Of a stretch of DNA of 64,000 bases, positions 17,977 to 28,057 are shown one piece after another. Both the position numbers and the translations under genes were made by a program. Position 1 is the stretch's first letter. Each line of letters begins with the position of its first letter. The notes under the pieces were generated by a model. The model did no database searches and was not told the DNA's origin. It worked only from the letters and a program-made list of their open reading frames with translations. This DNA comes from Nitrospirillum iridis (GTDB lineage Bacteria; Pseudomonadota; Alphaproteobacteria; Azospirillales; Azospirillaceae). The stretch lies in contig NZ_JACIIZ010000006.1 in assembly GCF_014205765.1 (NCBI RefSeq), positions 124,001-188,000 on the forward strand, read 5' to 3'.

Positions 17977-19371
17977 ATGCCTGCATATCAAGACCGTCAC
18001 CAGCCCCCGGCGAGCCGTGGGCCATCACCATTCTGGGGGGGCAAGCCGTTCCGCATCACCTACACCCGCCCCCTCGCCAGCCTTCATCCCGCCCCCGCGC
18101 CGGCACGCCCCAGCGCCTTCAGACAGCGACTATTGCTGGCCGCAGCCGGCCTGACGCTGACCGGCGGGCTGGCCATACCCGCCAATGCCCAGACCGACAC
18201 GTCGCCCGACGACACGGTGGCCACCCGCCAGCACCCGGACTATGACCCCGTGGGGATACGGATGGGCGGCTTCATCCTCTATCCCAGCGTCACGCTGGAA
18301 GAGGTCTATGACAGCAACATCTATGCGACGCAGGGGAACGACACCAGCGACCTGATCACCGTGTTGCAGCCCAAGCTGGAACTGAAGTCCGACTGGAACG
18401 TCCATCAACTGAACCTGCACGCCAGCGGCGACCTCGATTGGTACGCCCGGCACAGCCGGGAGAACTACGCCAACTACGACATCGGCGCCAACGGCCGGGT
18501 GGAGATTTATCACGACGCCTGGATCGCCGGCGGCGCCGACTACAGCCTGTGGCACCTGCCCCGCACCTCGCCCAACAGCGTCGCCGGCCAGGCCGACCCC
18601 ACCGAATACAACCAGACCGCGGCGAACGTCACCGCCCACAAGGACTTCGGCAACCTGTTGCTGGAGGTGGGGGACAGCTACAATCGCTATGACTTCACCA
18701 ACGCCGTCACCTTCGACGGCCGCTCCATCCTGTGGGAACGCCAGAACCACGATGAGAACGAGGTCAGTGTCCGCACCGGCTATCAGGTGGACGGGCTGTA
18801 TGAGTTGTATGTGAAGGGCGCCTACAACGTCCGCACCTATGATTTCACCGCCGACATGAGCGGGTACAACCGCAACTCCACCGGCTACACCGCCGTGGTC
18901 GGCGGCAAGTACAACCTGACCGGAATCACCTCGCTGGACCTGTTCGCCGGCTACCGCTCGCAGGACTATGACGATCCGCGCCTGGGGACCTTCTCCGGCC
19001 CCACGGGGGGCGCCAAGGTCACCTGGAACGTCACGACGCTCACCACCGTGACAGGGGAGATCACCCGCGACATCAATGAAACCATCGTCGTGGGCGCCGC
19101 CGGCTACTTCGGCACCAGGGAAACGCTGACGGCTGACCATGAGTTGCTGCGCAACGTTCAACTCCACCTGCAGCTAAGCCATGAGGCCGACGATTTCCAG
19201 AATATAGACCGAATAGACGATGTCTACGCTATTGGACTGGGCGCGAAATATATGATGAGCCAAATGACCGCCATCAACGTCCGGTACAACTATCAAATCC
19301 GGTCATCTAATAGGACCGGAATTGGCTATGCGGACCACAACATTCTGGTCGGCTTAACCCTTCATATTTAA
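17977..19371 (+). CDS. Outer-membrane beta-barrel protein of the EPS locus
   Basis: 464 residues. A long basic, Pro-rich N-terminal extension (about 48 residues) precedes a signal peptide (LLLAAAGLTLTGGLAIPANAQT); no better start lies closer. The mature part opens GFILYPSVTLEEVYDSNIYAT, as in outer-membrane beta-barrel proteins of alphaproteobacterial EPS loci (COG5338-like). Alternating aromatic strands continue to the C-terminus, ending HNILVGLTLHI. In this setting it may help secrete or guide the polymer across the outer membrane together with the Wza-like protein. Codon use becomes more A/T-rich in the last 60 codons. Confidence 0.8.
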   Translation: MPAYQDRHQPPASRGPSPFWGGKPFRITYTRPLASLHPAPAPARPSAFRQRLLLAAAGLTLTGGLAIPANAQTDTSPDDTVATRQHPDYDPVGIRMGGFILYPSVTLEEVYDSNIYATQGNDTSDLITVLQPKLELKSDWNVHQLNLHASGDLDWYARHSRENYANYDIGANGRVEIYHDAWIAGGADYSLWHLPRTSPNSVAGQADPTEYNQTAANVTAHKDFGNLLLEVGDSYNRYDFTNAVTFDGRSILWERQNHDENEVSVRTGYQVDGLYELYVKGAYNVRTYDFTADMSGYNRNSTGYTAVVGGKYNLTGITSLDLFAGYRSQDYDDPRLGTFSGPTGGAKVTWNVTTLTTVTGEITRDINETIVVGAAGYFGTRETLTADHELLRNVQLHLQLSHEADDFQNIDRIDDVYAIGLGAKYMMSQMTAINVRYNYQIRSSNRTGIGYADHNILVGLTLHI

Positions 19372-19565
19372 GGTAATACTGCCGTTAGCCGGCACAATCA
19401 CAATGCCGGAGGGAACGGCCCTCGTTTGATCACAACCGCCGCCCCCCGCTTTTGGTAAAACAAACGTGTACGCCCCACGAAACGGGCCGTCATCACACCG
19501 AACCCCCAGCGAGCCCCCGGACGCACCGCGGCCGGGCCGCCTCCGATCAAGCAGAAGGTGCCGGA

Positions 19566-20225
19566 ATGCTGCCTTCCCGCCTCCCCCGTAAATCCTCGCC
19601 CCGGCTGGCCGTATTGGCTGTCGTGGCGGGAACCCTCGTGCTTCCCCTCGCCTCCGTTCACGCCCAGGGCAACGGCGAACCGCCGGCGCCGAGCGCCACG
19701 GTGGGCGCCGTTACCACCAGCGACGCCCCGGCGGCGCCCAGTGCCGGGGGCAGTGTCGCCGCCGCCGACTATCAACTGGGCCCGGGTGACCGGGTGCGCA
19801 TCACCGTATTCGGCCAGCAGGACCTGTCGGGCGAGTACGCGGTCGACGGCACCGGCGCCCTCTCCTTCCCGCTGGTCGGGCAGGTGCACGCCGGATCGAT
19901 GACGGCGAGCCAATTGGGCAAGTCGCTGGAGACCAGCCTGTCGCCCGCCTACATCAAGAACCCCCACATCAGCGTGGAGGTGCTGAGCTATCGGCCCTTC
20001 TACATCCTGGGCGAGGTCAAGACCCCCGGCAGCTACGCCTACGTCTCCGGCATGACCGTGCTGAATGCCGTGGCGCTGGCCGGGGGGTTCACCTACCGCG
20101 CCCGAGACGATGACTTCCGTCTGCAGCGCACGGCCAAGGACGGCAACAAGACCCAGGTCGACGCCGAACCGACGACGCCGGTCCAACCCGGCGACGTCAT
20201 CACAGTCCGGGAGCGCTATTTCTGA
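19566..20225 (+). CDS. Polysaccharide export protein (Wza/GumB/KpsD family, OPX)
   Basis: 219 residues. A signal peptide (LAVLAVVAGTLVLPLASVHAQ) is followed by the Poly_export domain DYQLGPGDRVRITVFGQQDLSGEY and one SLBB domain (RPFYILGEVKTPGSYAYVSGMTVLNAVALAGGFTYRA). There is no lipobox Cys, unlike E. coli Wza, and the protein is short, like GumB/GelD-type OPX proteins that lack their own outer-membrane helix. A separate barrel, perhaps the preceding gene product, would then complete the channel. The stop overlaps the next ATG (TGATG), coupling it to the tyrosine kinase. Confidence 0.92.
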   Translation: MLPSRLPRKSSPRLAVLAVVAGTLVLPLASVHAQGNGEPPAPSATVGAVTTSDAPAAPSAGGSVAAADYQLGPGDRVRITVFGQQDLSGEYAVDGTGALSFPLVGQVHAGSMTASQLGKSLETSLSPAYIKNPHISVEVLSYRPFYILGEVKTPGSYAYVSGMTVLNAVALAGGFTYRARDDDFRLQRTAKDGNKTQVDAEPTTPVQPGDVITVRERYF

Positions 20226-22513
20226 TGACCTTGCCAGAGCAGCCGCGCGCCCTGGGTGGTGGCCCCATCCTCCCCCGGCGCCTCACCGCCGCACCGCCGG
20301 CACCCCGCCCCGTGTACATGCCCCCGCCGCCGCCCCAGCGTGACGTGCTGGACACCTACCGCAAGATCTGGGCCCACCGCCGCCTGGTCCTGGCCTGCAC
20401 CGTCGGTGCGGCGCTGCTGGCCGGCATCGTCGGTTACAGCATGCCGTCGCGCTACACCTCGGAAGCGCGGGTGCTGGTGGGCGTCCCGCAACCGTCGCTG
20501 GAAGGCATCGGCCCCACCATGGCCTCGATGACCTTCAACGCCGAACGGGTTCAGAGCGAAGGGCTGGTGGCGCAATCGCGGGAGCTGGCCAAGAAGGTCA
20601 TCGACCGGTTGCACTTGAATGACGATCCGGAGTTCAATCCGGACTCCAAGACGGTGGCGCCGGAGCTACCCGCCTGGGCCCGCCTGCTGCCCAGCAACAT
20701 TGCCGACTGGCTGACCAAGCCCAAGACCCCGCCCGCGGCGACCCCCGCGCAACAGGCCCGGACGGCGGCGATGATAGAGAACCGTACGGTGGACATCCTG
20801 CTGTCCAAGCTGGATATCGCCACCGTCGGCCGATCCGATGTGCTGAAGATCCAGGCGACGACCCGCAATCCGGAAACCGCCTCCCTGGTGGCCAACGCGG
20901 TGGCCGACGCCTACCTGGCCGAGCAGCGCGACGTCAAGGTCGGCACCGCCAGCCGGGTGGAAGAATACATGGAGGGCCGCATCGCCGACCTGCGCCACCA
21001 GGTGGAGGACAGCGAAAAGGCCATCGAGGATTACCGCAAGCAGTATGGGTTGTACGATCAGGGAAATGGCACCGGCATCATGGGCCAGCGCCTGACCGAA
21101 CTGAACACCCAGCTGATCACCGCCCAGACGGCCAAGGCCGACGCCGAGGCGCACCTGAACGACGCCCAGAACCTGATGCGCCAGGGCATCACCGGCGACA
21201 GCGTGCCGGAGGTACTGAACAACCCGCTGATCCAGTCCCTGAAGCAGCAGCAGGCCGCCGCCGAGCAGCGCCTGGCCCAGCTGTCGGCGACATATGGCGA
21301 CAAGCACCCGCAGGTGACCGATGCCCGGGCCCAGATCGCCGATGCCCAGCGCAAGATCAAGGGTGAGATGCAGGGCATCATCAACGGCCTGCAGAACGTG
21401 TCCAGGACGGCCAACGCCCGCTACCAGGCGGTGCTGCGCGACTTCAACGAGGCCAAGGGCTCGCTGGGCGCCGACAACCAGAACGCCATCCACCTGGAAG
21501 CGATGGAACGCGACGCCGCCGTCAACCGGCACCTGCTGGAAACGATGCTGACGGAGGAAAAGCGTCTGATCGGCCGGCAGCAGCTGGAGGCGCCGGACGC
21601 CCGCGTCATCTCCAAGGCCACCCCGCCCATGGCCGCGAGCTACCCGCCCAAGGCCCTGATCCTGCTGTTGGGAACCCTCGTCGGCGCCGTCGCCGGCATG
21701 CTCATCGCCCTGTTGATGGAGGAGGCCGGCCAGACCTTCCGCCAGAGCAGCCAGATCGAGGCGGCGACGGGTATCCCGGTGGTGGCGCTGGTGCCCGAGG
21801 TGAAAGGCAAATCGCCCACCGCCCAGGTGCTGCGCGAGCCTGTGTCCCCCTTCGCCGAAACCCTGCGCAAGATCCATATCGCGCTGGAACTGTCGGAGCT
21901 GGAGTACAGCCCCCGGACGGTTCTGCTGTCCTCCGCCGCCCCCGGCGAAGGCAAGAGCGTCATCATCGCGGCGTTGGGGCGGTTGCTGGCCAGCCACGGA
22001 CGGCGAATACTGATCGTCGATTGCGACTGGCGGTCCCCGTCGCAGCACAAGCTGTTCAACGTGTCCAACAAGCATGGCCTGGCCTCGCTGCTGACCGATG
22101 ACACCGTGGTGCTGGACGACTGCATCCACCACGACACGCTGTCGGGGCTGGAACTGATCACCGCCGGCCACTGGACATCCAAGGACACCCGCATGCTGAC
22201 CTCTGACCGGATGCGGGTCCTGTTGCAGACCTTCGCCAAGAACTACGACCTGGTGCTGATCGACACGGCGCCGGTCCTGGTGGGGGCGGAGGTCCTGGCC
22301 ATGGCGCGGATGGTGGACAAGGTGCTGTTCACCGTGCGCTGGGACCACACCCGCCGCAACGCCGCCCTGCAGGCCCTGCGCCAGCTGGTGGACGTGCAGT
22401 GCGACCTGGCCGGCGTGATCATGTCCCGGGTCGACCCGCGCCGCTACCGCCAATATGGCTACGGTCCGCTGAACTACGACTACGCCCGTCCCTTGGCTGA
22501 TCACTTCGGGTGA
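20225..22513 (+). CDS. Polysaccharide co-polymerase / tyrosine autokinase (Wzc/ExoP type)
   Basis: 762 residues, inner membrane. The Wzz domain begins near residue 40 (DTYRKIWAHRRLVLACTVG is TM1). A long coiled-coil periplasmic region (about 230-430) follows, then TM2 near residue 480 (LILLLGTLVGAVAGMLIALL). The cytoplasmic BY-kinase has Walker A SAAPGEGKS (Lys577) and Walker A' LIVDCDW (about 596-602). The last 24 residues hold five tyrosines (RYRQYGYG, NYDYA), the expected autophosphorylation cluster. With the Wza-like protein it sets chain length and export. It starts within the stop of the export gene. Confidence 0.94.
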   Translation: MTLPEQPRALGGGPILPRRLTAAPPAPRPVYMPPPPPQRDVLDTYRKIWAHRRLVLACTVGAALLAGIVGYSMPSRYTSEARVLVGVPQPSLEGIGPTMASMTFNAERVQSEGLVAQSRELAKKVIDRLHLNDDPEFNPDSKTVAPELPAWARLLPSNIADWLTKPKTPPAATPAQQARTAAMIENRTVDILLSKLDIATVGRSDVLKIQATTRNPETASLVANAVADAYLAEQRDVKVGTASRVEEYMEGRIADLRHQVEDSEKAIEDYRKQYGLYDQGNGTGIMGQRLTELNTQLITAQTAKADAEAHLNDAQNLMRQGITGDSVPEVLNNPLIQSLKQQQAAAEQRLAQLSATYGDKHPQVTDARAQIADAQRKIKGEMQGIINGLQNVSRTANARYQAVLRDFNEAKGSLGADNQNAIHLEAMERDAAVNRHLLETMLTEEKRLIGRQQLEAPDARVISKATPPMAASYPPKALILLLGTLVGAVAGMLIALLMEEAGQTFRQSSQIEAATGIPVVALVPEVKGKSPTAQVLREPVSPFAETLRKIHIALELSELEYSPRTVLLSSAAPGEGKSVIIAALGRLLASHGRRILIVDCDWRSPSQHKLFNVSNKHGLASLLTDDTVVLDDCIHHDTLSGLELITAGHWTSKDTRMLTSDRMRVLLQTFAKNYDLVLIDTAPVLVGAEVLAMARMVDKVLFTVRWDHTRRNAALQALRQLVDVQCDLAGVIMSRVDPRRYRQYGYGPLNYDYARPLADHFG

Positions 22514-22538
22514 GGCCACTTCGATTGAGGACCGCCCC

Positions 22539-23864
22539 ATGGAGCGAGAAGCCCTGCGTGACTTGCCGCCGGAGGGGGTAGAGGGGACGGATCTTCCTCC
22601 TTCCTCCGTTCCCGCCCCCCAGGCGGCCCTTTTGACCCGCGCCTATCCGCCGGAGCTGATCGGCTCCGCGCCGCAATGCGCCGATCTGGCCGAATGGCTG
22701 ACCCGATCGGGGTGCGAGACCACGGTGTTCACCGGCCTGCCCTACTATCCGGGCAACGAGGTCTTCACCCAGTACCGGGACTTCAAGGGTGGTCATGAGG
22801 TCCTGAACGGCGTGCGGGTGGAACGCCTGCGCGCCATGATCCCCCGCAAGGGGTCGGCCAAGGCCCGCATCATGGCCGAGGCCAGTTTCCTGCTGGCCGG
22901 GCTATGGGCGCGGGCATCGGGTCGGCTGAAAACCAAGCCCCTGGTCATCAGCCTGTGCCCCTCCATCCTGACGGTGGCCTTGGGCTGTCTGGTCCGCCAG
23001 CGCGACGGCCGCCATGTCGCCATAATCCACGACATACAGTCCGGCATGGCTCAAGGACTGAACATGGTGTCCAGCGGCGGCCTGGTGAAGGTGATGCGCT
23101 GGTGTGAGCGCACGGTGCTGAACCGCGTCGACCTGATCGTCGTGCTGACGGATCACATGGCCGACCAGTTGCGGGAGCTTGGGGTGGTGCAGGATATCGA
23201 GGTCGTGCCCATCTGGGTCGATACCGACCGTCTGTACCCCGAAACGCACGTTCCCCGCGTCCCGGCCAACGACAGCCCCGCCACCCCCGCCCTTCCGCCG
23301 ACGGCCGCCCGCCTGCTGTACAGCGGCAATTTCGGCCTGAAGCAGGGGCTGGGCCAGGTCCTTTCCATGGCGGAAGACCTGCAGCGCCGGACCGACGACG
23401 TGGAGATCATCCTGCGCGGCAGCGGGGCCATGCGCGCCACGCTGGAGGATGAAATCTCCGCCCGCGCCCTGCGCCGGGTCCGTGTCACCGGCCTGCTGCC
23501 ACCCGAAGAGTTGCGTCATGGGTTGGCGGAGGGCGACATCCACCTGGTGCCGCAGGAACCCGACGCCGCCGCCTTCGCCATCCCGTCCAAGATCTTCAAC
23601 ATAATGGCCGTCGGCCGCCCCTTCGTCGCCACCGCCAAGCCGCACAGCCCCCTCTGGCATCTGCAGGAACGCAGCGGCGCCTTCATCTGTGTGCCGCCGC
23701 ACGATACCGACGCCTTCACCCAGGCCGTCCTGCGCCTGGTGCGGGATGTACCCCTGCGGCGGGAGCTGGGCGCCCGCGGCCGGCGCTTCGTGGAACAGCA
23801 TTACGCGCGGTCCCACGTTCTGGGGGGATTGGCCCGCCGATTGGATGCGCTCTATGCCAAGTAA
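22539..23864 (+). CDS. Glycosyltransferase, WcaI-like (GT4 type)
   Basis: 441 residues, GT-B fold. The opening lacks the usual signal and starts with a Pro/Glu-rich stretch; the fold begins at [29 protein letters not shown] and [20 protein letters not shown] resemble colanic-acid WcaI. The C-terminal donor domain has [13 protein letters not shown] and [21 protein letters not shown] with the ExFG/IPSK-type donor site. It would add a sugar to the lipid-linked EPS unit; donor and acceptor cannot be assigned. The next glycosyltransferase gene starts inside its last codons. Confidence 0.88.
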   Translation: MEREALRDLPPEGVEGTDLPPSSVPAPQAALLTRAYPPELIGSAPQCADLAEWLTRSGCETTVFTGLPYYPGNEVFTQYRDFKGGHEVLNGVRVERLRAMIPRKGSAKARIMAEASFLLAGLWARASGRLKTKPLVISLCPSILTVALGCLVRQRDGRHVAIIHDIQSGMAQGLNMVSSGGLVKVMRWCERTVLNRVDLIVVLTDHMADQLRELGVVQDIEVVPIWVDTDRLYPETHVPRVPANDSPATPALPPTAARLLYSGNFGLKQGLGQVLSMAEDLQRRTDDVEIILRGSGAMRATLEDEISARALRRVRVTGLLPPEELRHGLAEGDIHLVPQEPDAAAFAIPSKIFNIMAVGRPFVATAKPHSPLWHLQERSGAFICVPPHDTDAFTQAVLRLVRDVPLRRELGARGRRFVEQHYARSHVLGGLARRLDALYAK

Positions 23865-25113
23865 ACGGCGCGCGGCCGTGCCAACGGCGTTGTCCGATAG
23901 TCCCCGTTCCTTCGTCATCTTCGAGCCCGACGCGGAGGGTCATCCTTGCGAGTGGCTGAAACACCTCATGCATTTCGCCGCCGCCGACGAACGGGACTAC
24001 CGGGTCCATTTCGTCGTGGCGCGCGAACTTTATGACGAATTGGCGGCCGATGGCGCCGCCAGCCGCCAAGACCGGGTGCGGGTGGTGCCGCTGGAACCGT
24101 CGGAACAGGCGCTATGCCGCCACGCCCTGCTGCCCGTGCGGGGCTTCGCCCGCTGGTGGGTCATGCGCCGCTATCTGGAGCGCACCCGCTCGGAAGCCGG
24201 TCACTTCCTGTCCATGGATCATTTGACTCTGCCGCTGGCCCTGTCCCTGGGTGCCGGCGGCCGCCGGCTCTGCGGCATCCTGTTCCGCCCCTCCGTCCAC
24301 TACCGCGACCTCGGTAGCTATGAGCCCAGCCTGAAAGAATGGCTGCGCGACGCGCGCAAGGCCTTGCTCTATCCCCTGATGCTGCGCAACTCGGCGGTCC
24401 ACCGCGTGCTGACGCTGGACCCCTATTTCCCCACATACGCCCAAGGCCGCTATGTCCAGGGGAAAAAGGTGCGGACCGTGGTGGATCCCGTGCACCCCTT
24501 CGTGAATGAGAAGCCGGAGGAGCGGGTGCTGGCCGACACGATGCCAACCGACCGCGTGACCCTGTTGCTGTTCGGCTTCCTCACCGAGCGCAAGGGCATC
24601 CTGTCCTTGCTGGACGCCTTGCACCGGTTGCCGGCGGACGCCGCCGGCAAGGTGGGCGTCATGATCGCCGGCAAGGTCGACCCCGCCCTGCGTGAGCGCG
24701 TGCGCGCCGGCCTTGACCGCCTGGCCCAGGAACAGCCCCGCCTGTGGGTCCATCTCGAGGACCGGCGCTTGAGCGGCGGCGAGATCAACGCCCTGATCAA
24801 GGAAGCGTCCGTGGTGCTGGCACCCTACCAACGCTTCGTCGGATCCAGCGGCGTGCTGTTGTGGGCGGCCCAGGCGGGCAAGCCCGTGCTGACCCAGGAT
24901 CTGGGCCTTTTGGGCTGTCTCGCCCGCACCCATCGGCTAGGTCTCGCGTTGGATACGACTGACAGCGAGACACTCTCCAAAGGAATAGAATATATATCGG
25001 AAAGCGATACCCGCAGCTATTTCGATCAAGAATCAGCAGCGAATTATATCCGCCACCAGAGCCCACAGAATTTCGCTTCCGAAATATTCTCTAGCCTTAT
25101 GGGCACCCCCTGA
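23854..25113 (+). CDS. Glycosyltransferase (GT4-like)
   Basis: About 419 residues from ATG 23854, overlapping the previous gene by 11 bases (ATG 23845 is an alternative). The N-terminal half is divergent ([23 protein letters not shown]). The C-terminal half is a recognisable GT-B donor domain: [35 protein letters not shown], and [20 protein letters not shown], the analogue of the ExFGxxxxEA donor loop. Probably a cytoplasmic EPS glycosyltransferase. The last 50 codons are conspicuously A/T-rich compared with the rest, like the end of the barrel gene. Confidence 0.82.
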   Translation: MPSKRRAAVPTALSDSPRSFVIFEPDAEGHPCEWLKHLMHFAAADERDYRVHFVVARELYDELAADGAASRQDRVRVVPLEPSEQALCRHALLPVRGFARWWVMRRYLERTRSEAGHFLSMDHLTLPLALSLGAGGRRLCGILFRPSVHYRDLGSYEPSLKEWLRDARKALLYPLMLRNSAVHRVLTLDPYFPTYAQGRYVQGKKVRTVVDPVHPFVNEKPEERVLADTMPTDRVTLLLFGFLTERKGILSLLDALHRLPADAAGKVGVMIAGKVDPALRERVRAGLDRLAQEQPRLWVHLEDRRLSGGEINALIKEASVVLAPYQRFVGSSGVLLWAAQAGKPVLTQDLGLLGCLARTHRLGLALDTTDSETLSKGIEYISESDTRSYFDQESAANYIRHQSPQNFASEIFSSLMGTP

Positions 25114-25132
25114 TTCAACCACATTTATGCTT

Positions 25133-25152
25133 TTTCTCGCATGTGCGAGAAA
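25133..25152. promoter_or_regulatory. Perfect 20-bp inverted repeat in an EPS promoter region
   Basis: TTTCTCGCA-TG-TGCGAGAAA, 20 bases after the stop of the preceding gene in the 185-base A/T-rich gap before the priming transferase. No T run follows, so it looks more like an operator than a terminator. GTCACAGG (25164-25171) is just downstream and recurs in other gaps. Confidence 0.5.
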
Positions 25153-25298
25153 GTCCCAGCTTGGTCACAGGACTTATTTTTACCGACGTGGCCTGATGTA
25201 GGCGAACTTGGCTGTTGATCAGCCACCCCTGACCTCGAGACCGCCGCGCCCCCGCGCGGCAGGACGGCCACGGGTCGCCGCATTCCAGGAACACGCCC

Positions 25299-26816
25299 AT
25301 GCCCCCAGCCCTGTCCGAAGCCATTTCCACGCCGTTGGCCACGCCGCTTGTCACCCTGCGTGAAAACCAGGCGGCCGGGACCGCCATGCCGCCAGCCTTG
25401 CGCCGCGGCCGCCCCCTGGCCCCCCAGGTCATCACCGGCACCGTCGCCGCCGTGGACGCCACGGCCATCCTGGCCACCGGTCTGGCGGCCGCCGCCTTGG
25501 CGGAGGGCACCGTCCCCCGCCCGCTGTTGGGCTTGGTCCTGATCGCCGGACTGATCCTGGGCCTGCATGCCCTGCGCTGGACCGGCGCCCACCAGTTCGG
25601 CCGCCTGCGCAAGCCGGCCGATAGCCTGCTGCCCCTGTCCCTGGCCTGGGCCGGCACCGCGGGCACCCTGGTCGTCCTGTTGGCGCTGCTGGGCGCCATT
25701 GACCCGCCCATGACCAGCTGGCTTGCCATCTGGTCGCTGCTGGCCCTGGGCACCCTGGTGGCCGGACGCCTGGCCACCAGCCTGACCCTGGGCGCCTGGC
25801 ACAGCGCCGGCCGTCTGACCCAGGCGGTGGCCGTCGTCGGCACGGGCCCCGAAGGACAACGCCTGCTACGCCGCTATCGCGCCGACCCGCGCGACGATCG
25901 CCACGTGGTGGGCGTCTATGACGACAACCGCGCCAGCCAGGCCCGCTTTTGCGTGGGCTATCCTATCCGCGGCGGCCTGAACGATCTGTTGACCGAGATC
26001 CGTGAGGGCCGCGTGGACAAGGTCATCCTGGCCCTGCCGCTGTCGGACGAGAACCATGCGCTGGCGGCGGCGTTGGATACGCTCAGCCTGGCGCCGGTGG
26101 ATGTGGGCCTGTGCCTGGATCAGGTGGAAATCCACCGGCAGGAGCGGGGCTGGCGCGAGGGCGACGGCGACGAACCGCCGGTGCTGGACCTGCTGCGCCA
26201 CCCCCTGGCCGGCTGGCGCTCCGTGGCCAAGACGGTGGAGGATCGGGTGCTGGCAGCACTCATCCTGGCCCTGATCTCACCCATCATGCTGGCCGTCGCC
26301 ATCGCCATCAAACTGGAGAGCCGCGGCCCGGTCCTCTTCAAACAGAAGCGGCACGGCTACAACAACCAGCTGATCGAGGTGTACAAGTTCCGCTCCATGT
26401 ATCACCACATGGCGGACGCGAACGCCGAGAAGCTGGCCCAGCGCAACGATCCCCGCATCACTCGGCTGGGACGCATCCTACGCCGGACCAGCCTGGATGA
26501 ATTGCCCCAGTTCATCAATGTGCTGCGCGGCGAGATGTCCATCGTCGGCCCCCGCCCCCACGCCCAGTCGGCCAAGGCCGGCGGCCTGTTGTACCGCGAC
26601 GCGGTCGCCCTCTACGACAGCCGCCATCGCATGAAGCCCGGCATCACCGGGTTGGCCCAGGTCAGCGGCTGGCGCGGCGAGACCATCACCGTGGAGCAGA
26701 TCGAGAAACGGGTGGAGCACGACCTCCGCTACATCGCGACCTGGACCGTTCTCGGCGACCTTAAAATCATCGTCCGCACGGTGACGAGCAGCATCTTCGC
26801 CAAGAACGCGTATTGA
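25299..26816 (+). CDS. Undecaprenyl-phosphate sugar phosphotransferase (WcaJ-like priming enzyme)
   Basis: 505 residues. It starts EPS repeat-unit assembly by moving a sugar-1-phosphate, probably glucose, to undecaprenyl phosphate. Several N-terminal transmembrane segments (residues about 45-170), a CoA-binding-like Rossmann module (AVAVVGTGPEGQRLLRRY) and the C-terminal PHPT catalytic domain: KRHGYNNQLIEVYKFRSM, LRRTSLDELPQFINVLRGEM, SIVGPRPHA and KPGITGLAQVSGWRGET. The last motif is typical of WcaJ/ExoY-type hexose transferases. ATG at 25299 follows AGGA. A new transcript probably begins in the gap upstream. Confidence 0.92.
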   Translation: MPPALSEAISTPLATPLVTLRENQAAGTAMPPALRRGRPLAPQVITGTVAAVDATAILATGLAAAALAEGTVPRPLLGLVLIAGLILGLHALRWTGAHQFGRLRKPADSLLPLSLAWAGTAGTLVVLLALLGAIDPPMTSWLAIWSLLALGTLVAGRLATSLTLGAWHSAGRLTQAVAVVGTGPEGQRLLRRYRADPRDDRHVVGVYDDNRASQARFCVGYPIRGGLNDLLTEIREGRVDKVILALPLSDENHALAAALDTLSLAPVDVGLCLDQVEIHRQERGWREGDGDEPPVLDLLRHPLAGWRSVAKTVEDRVLAALILALISPIMLAVAIAIKLESRGPVLFKQKRHGYNNQLIEVYKFRSMYHHMADANAEKLAQRNDPRITRLGRILRRTSLDELPQFINVLRGEMSIVGPRPHAQSAKAGGLLYRDAVALYDSRHRMKPGITGLAQVSGWRGETITVEQIEKRVEHDLRYIATWTVLGDLKIIVRTVTSSIFAKNAY

Positions 26817-26857
26817 GCCCCGCCTGCAGACCGACACGACAGAAGGGACCGTAGCCC

Positions 26858-28057
26858 ATGCGCTGCCTCTGGATCACGCTGGCCGACCCCGATCCGCCCC
26901 ATAACGGACAGTTCATCTATTCCGGCGGGTTGATCGGAAGTATGGCGGAAGCGGGCGCCGATATGGACGTGCTGGGTTTGAGCCGGCCGGACGGCAAGCG
27001 CGGCGACGGCGACCGGGAGACGCCCGGCCAGGGCGCCATTGCCTGGCATCTGGCCGAGCACAAGCCCCGGTCGCGGTGGACCAGCCTGCGCTCCCCTTTG
27101 CCCAACATCGCCCATCGCTGCGGCACGCCGGACATGCACGCCCGGCTGCGCCGGCTGCTGGCGGCGGGCCCATGGGACAGCGTGGTCATGGACGGCGTCG
27201 GCTCGGGCTGGGCGTTGGCAGACTTCAAACGCCAGTTCCCCAATCGCCGCGCCCGCCCCAAACTGATCTACGTCTCGCACAACCATGAGGAATCGCTGCG
27301 CGCGCAGCTGGCGCGGAACCAGTCCAGCCTGCTGAAGCACCAGGCCATGCGCCTGGACTCCGCCAAGGTGACACGCCTGGAACGCGCCTTGGTGGAAGAG
27401 GCGGATCTGGTCACGGCCATCACGCCGGACGACGCCGAACTGTACCGCCAACGCTGGCCCGACAAGCCCATGGTGGTGCTGACGCCGGGGTACCGCGCCA
27501 CCGAACGGGAGAAGAAGCCCATCAGCCGCGACCTGCCCCGCCGGGCGGTCATCGTCGGCAGCTTCGACTGGATCGCCAAGCGCATGAACCTGGAAGAGTT
27601 CATCAGCGTGGCCGACGCCATCTTCGCCGCCAACGGCGTGGAACTGGAGGTGGTGGGCAGCGGCGACGCCACCTTCCTGGCCGGCATGCGCAAGCGCGTC
27701 CTGGCCACCCGCTTCACCGGCACGGTGGACGACGTGCGCAGCCACATGGACGCCGCCCGCATCGCACTGGTGCCGGAGCGCAGTGGCGGTGGCTTCAAGC
27801 TGAAGGTCCTGGACTATGTCTTCAACCACCTGCCCATCCTGGCGCTGAAGGGATCCGTGGCCGGCGTGCCGCTGGAGCAGGAGGAGAGCATCCTGCTGTA
27901 TCCCGGGCACGAGGACCTTGCCATGGGCGTGGTGCAGTTCATCGACGATCTGGACCGCCTGAACGGCCTGCAGGAATCGGCCTATCGCGCCTGCCGCGAC
28001 AGCTTCCACTGGACCAGCAGGGGGCCGCATCTGCTGTCGGCCATCAGCGCGGCATGA
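26858..28057 (+). CDS. Glycosyltransferase (GT-B fold)
   Basis: 399 residues, ribosome site AAGGGA. The N-terminal acceptor domain has LADPDPPHNGQFIYSGGL and KLIYVSHNHEESLR. The C-terminal donor half has RRAVIVGSFDWIAKRMNLEEF, FTGTVDDVRSHMDAARIALVP and ERSGGGFKLKVLDYVFNHLP, the region where GT4 enzymes bind the nucleotide-sugar. It overlaps the following membrane gene by four bases (ATGA). Role: one sugar-transfer step in EPS unit assembly; specificity not visible. Confidence 0.85.
   Translation: MRCLWITLADPDPPHNGQFIYSGGLIGSMAEAGADMDVLGLSRPDGKRGDGDRETPGQGAIAWHLAEHKPRSRWTSLRSPLPNIAHRCGTPDMHARLRRLLAAGPWDSVVMDGVGSGWALADFKRQFPNRRARPKLIYVSHNHEESLRAQLARNQSSLLKHQAMRLDSAKVTRLERALVEEADLVTAITPDDAELYRQRWPDKPMVVLTPGYRATEREKKPISRDLPRRAVIVGSFDWIAKRMNLEEFISVADAIFAANGVELEVVGSGDATFLAGMRKRVLATRFTGTVDDVRSHMDAARIALVPERSGGGFKLKVLDYVFNHLPILALKGSVAGVPLEQEESILLYPGHEDLAMGVVQFIDDLDRLNGLQESAYRACRDSFHWTSRGPHLLSAISAA

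Noticed and set aside
20666-22540. Long open frame on the minus strand opposite the tyrosine autokinase
   Set aside because: It mirrors the codon structure of the real gene in high-GC DNA, is His/Gln/Gly-rich with no domain, and has no ribosome site.
24947-25113. A/T-rich end of the second glycosyltransferase gene as a sign of a separate inserted gene
   Set aside because: The frame continues without a break and the residues complete the GT-B domain; similar A/T drift is seen at the end of the barrel gene, near promoter regions.
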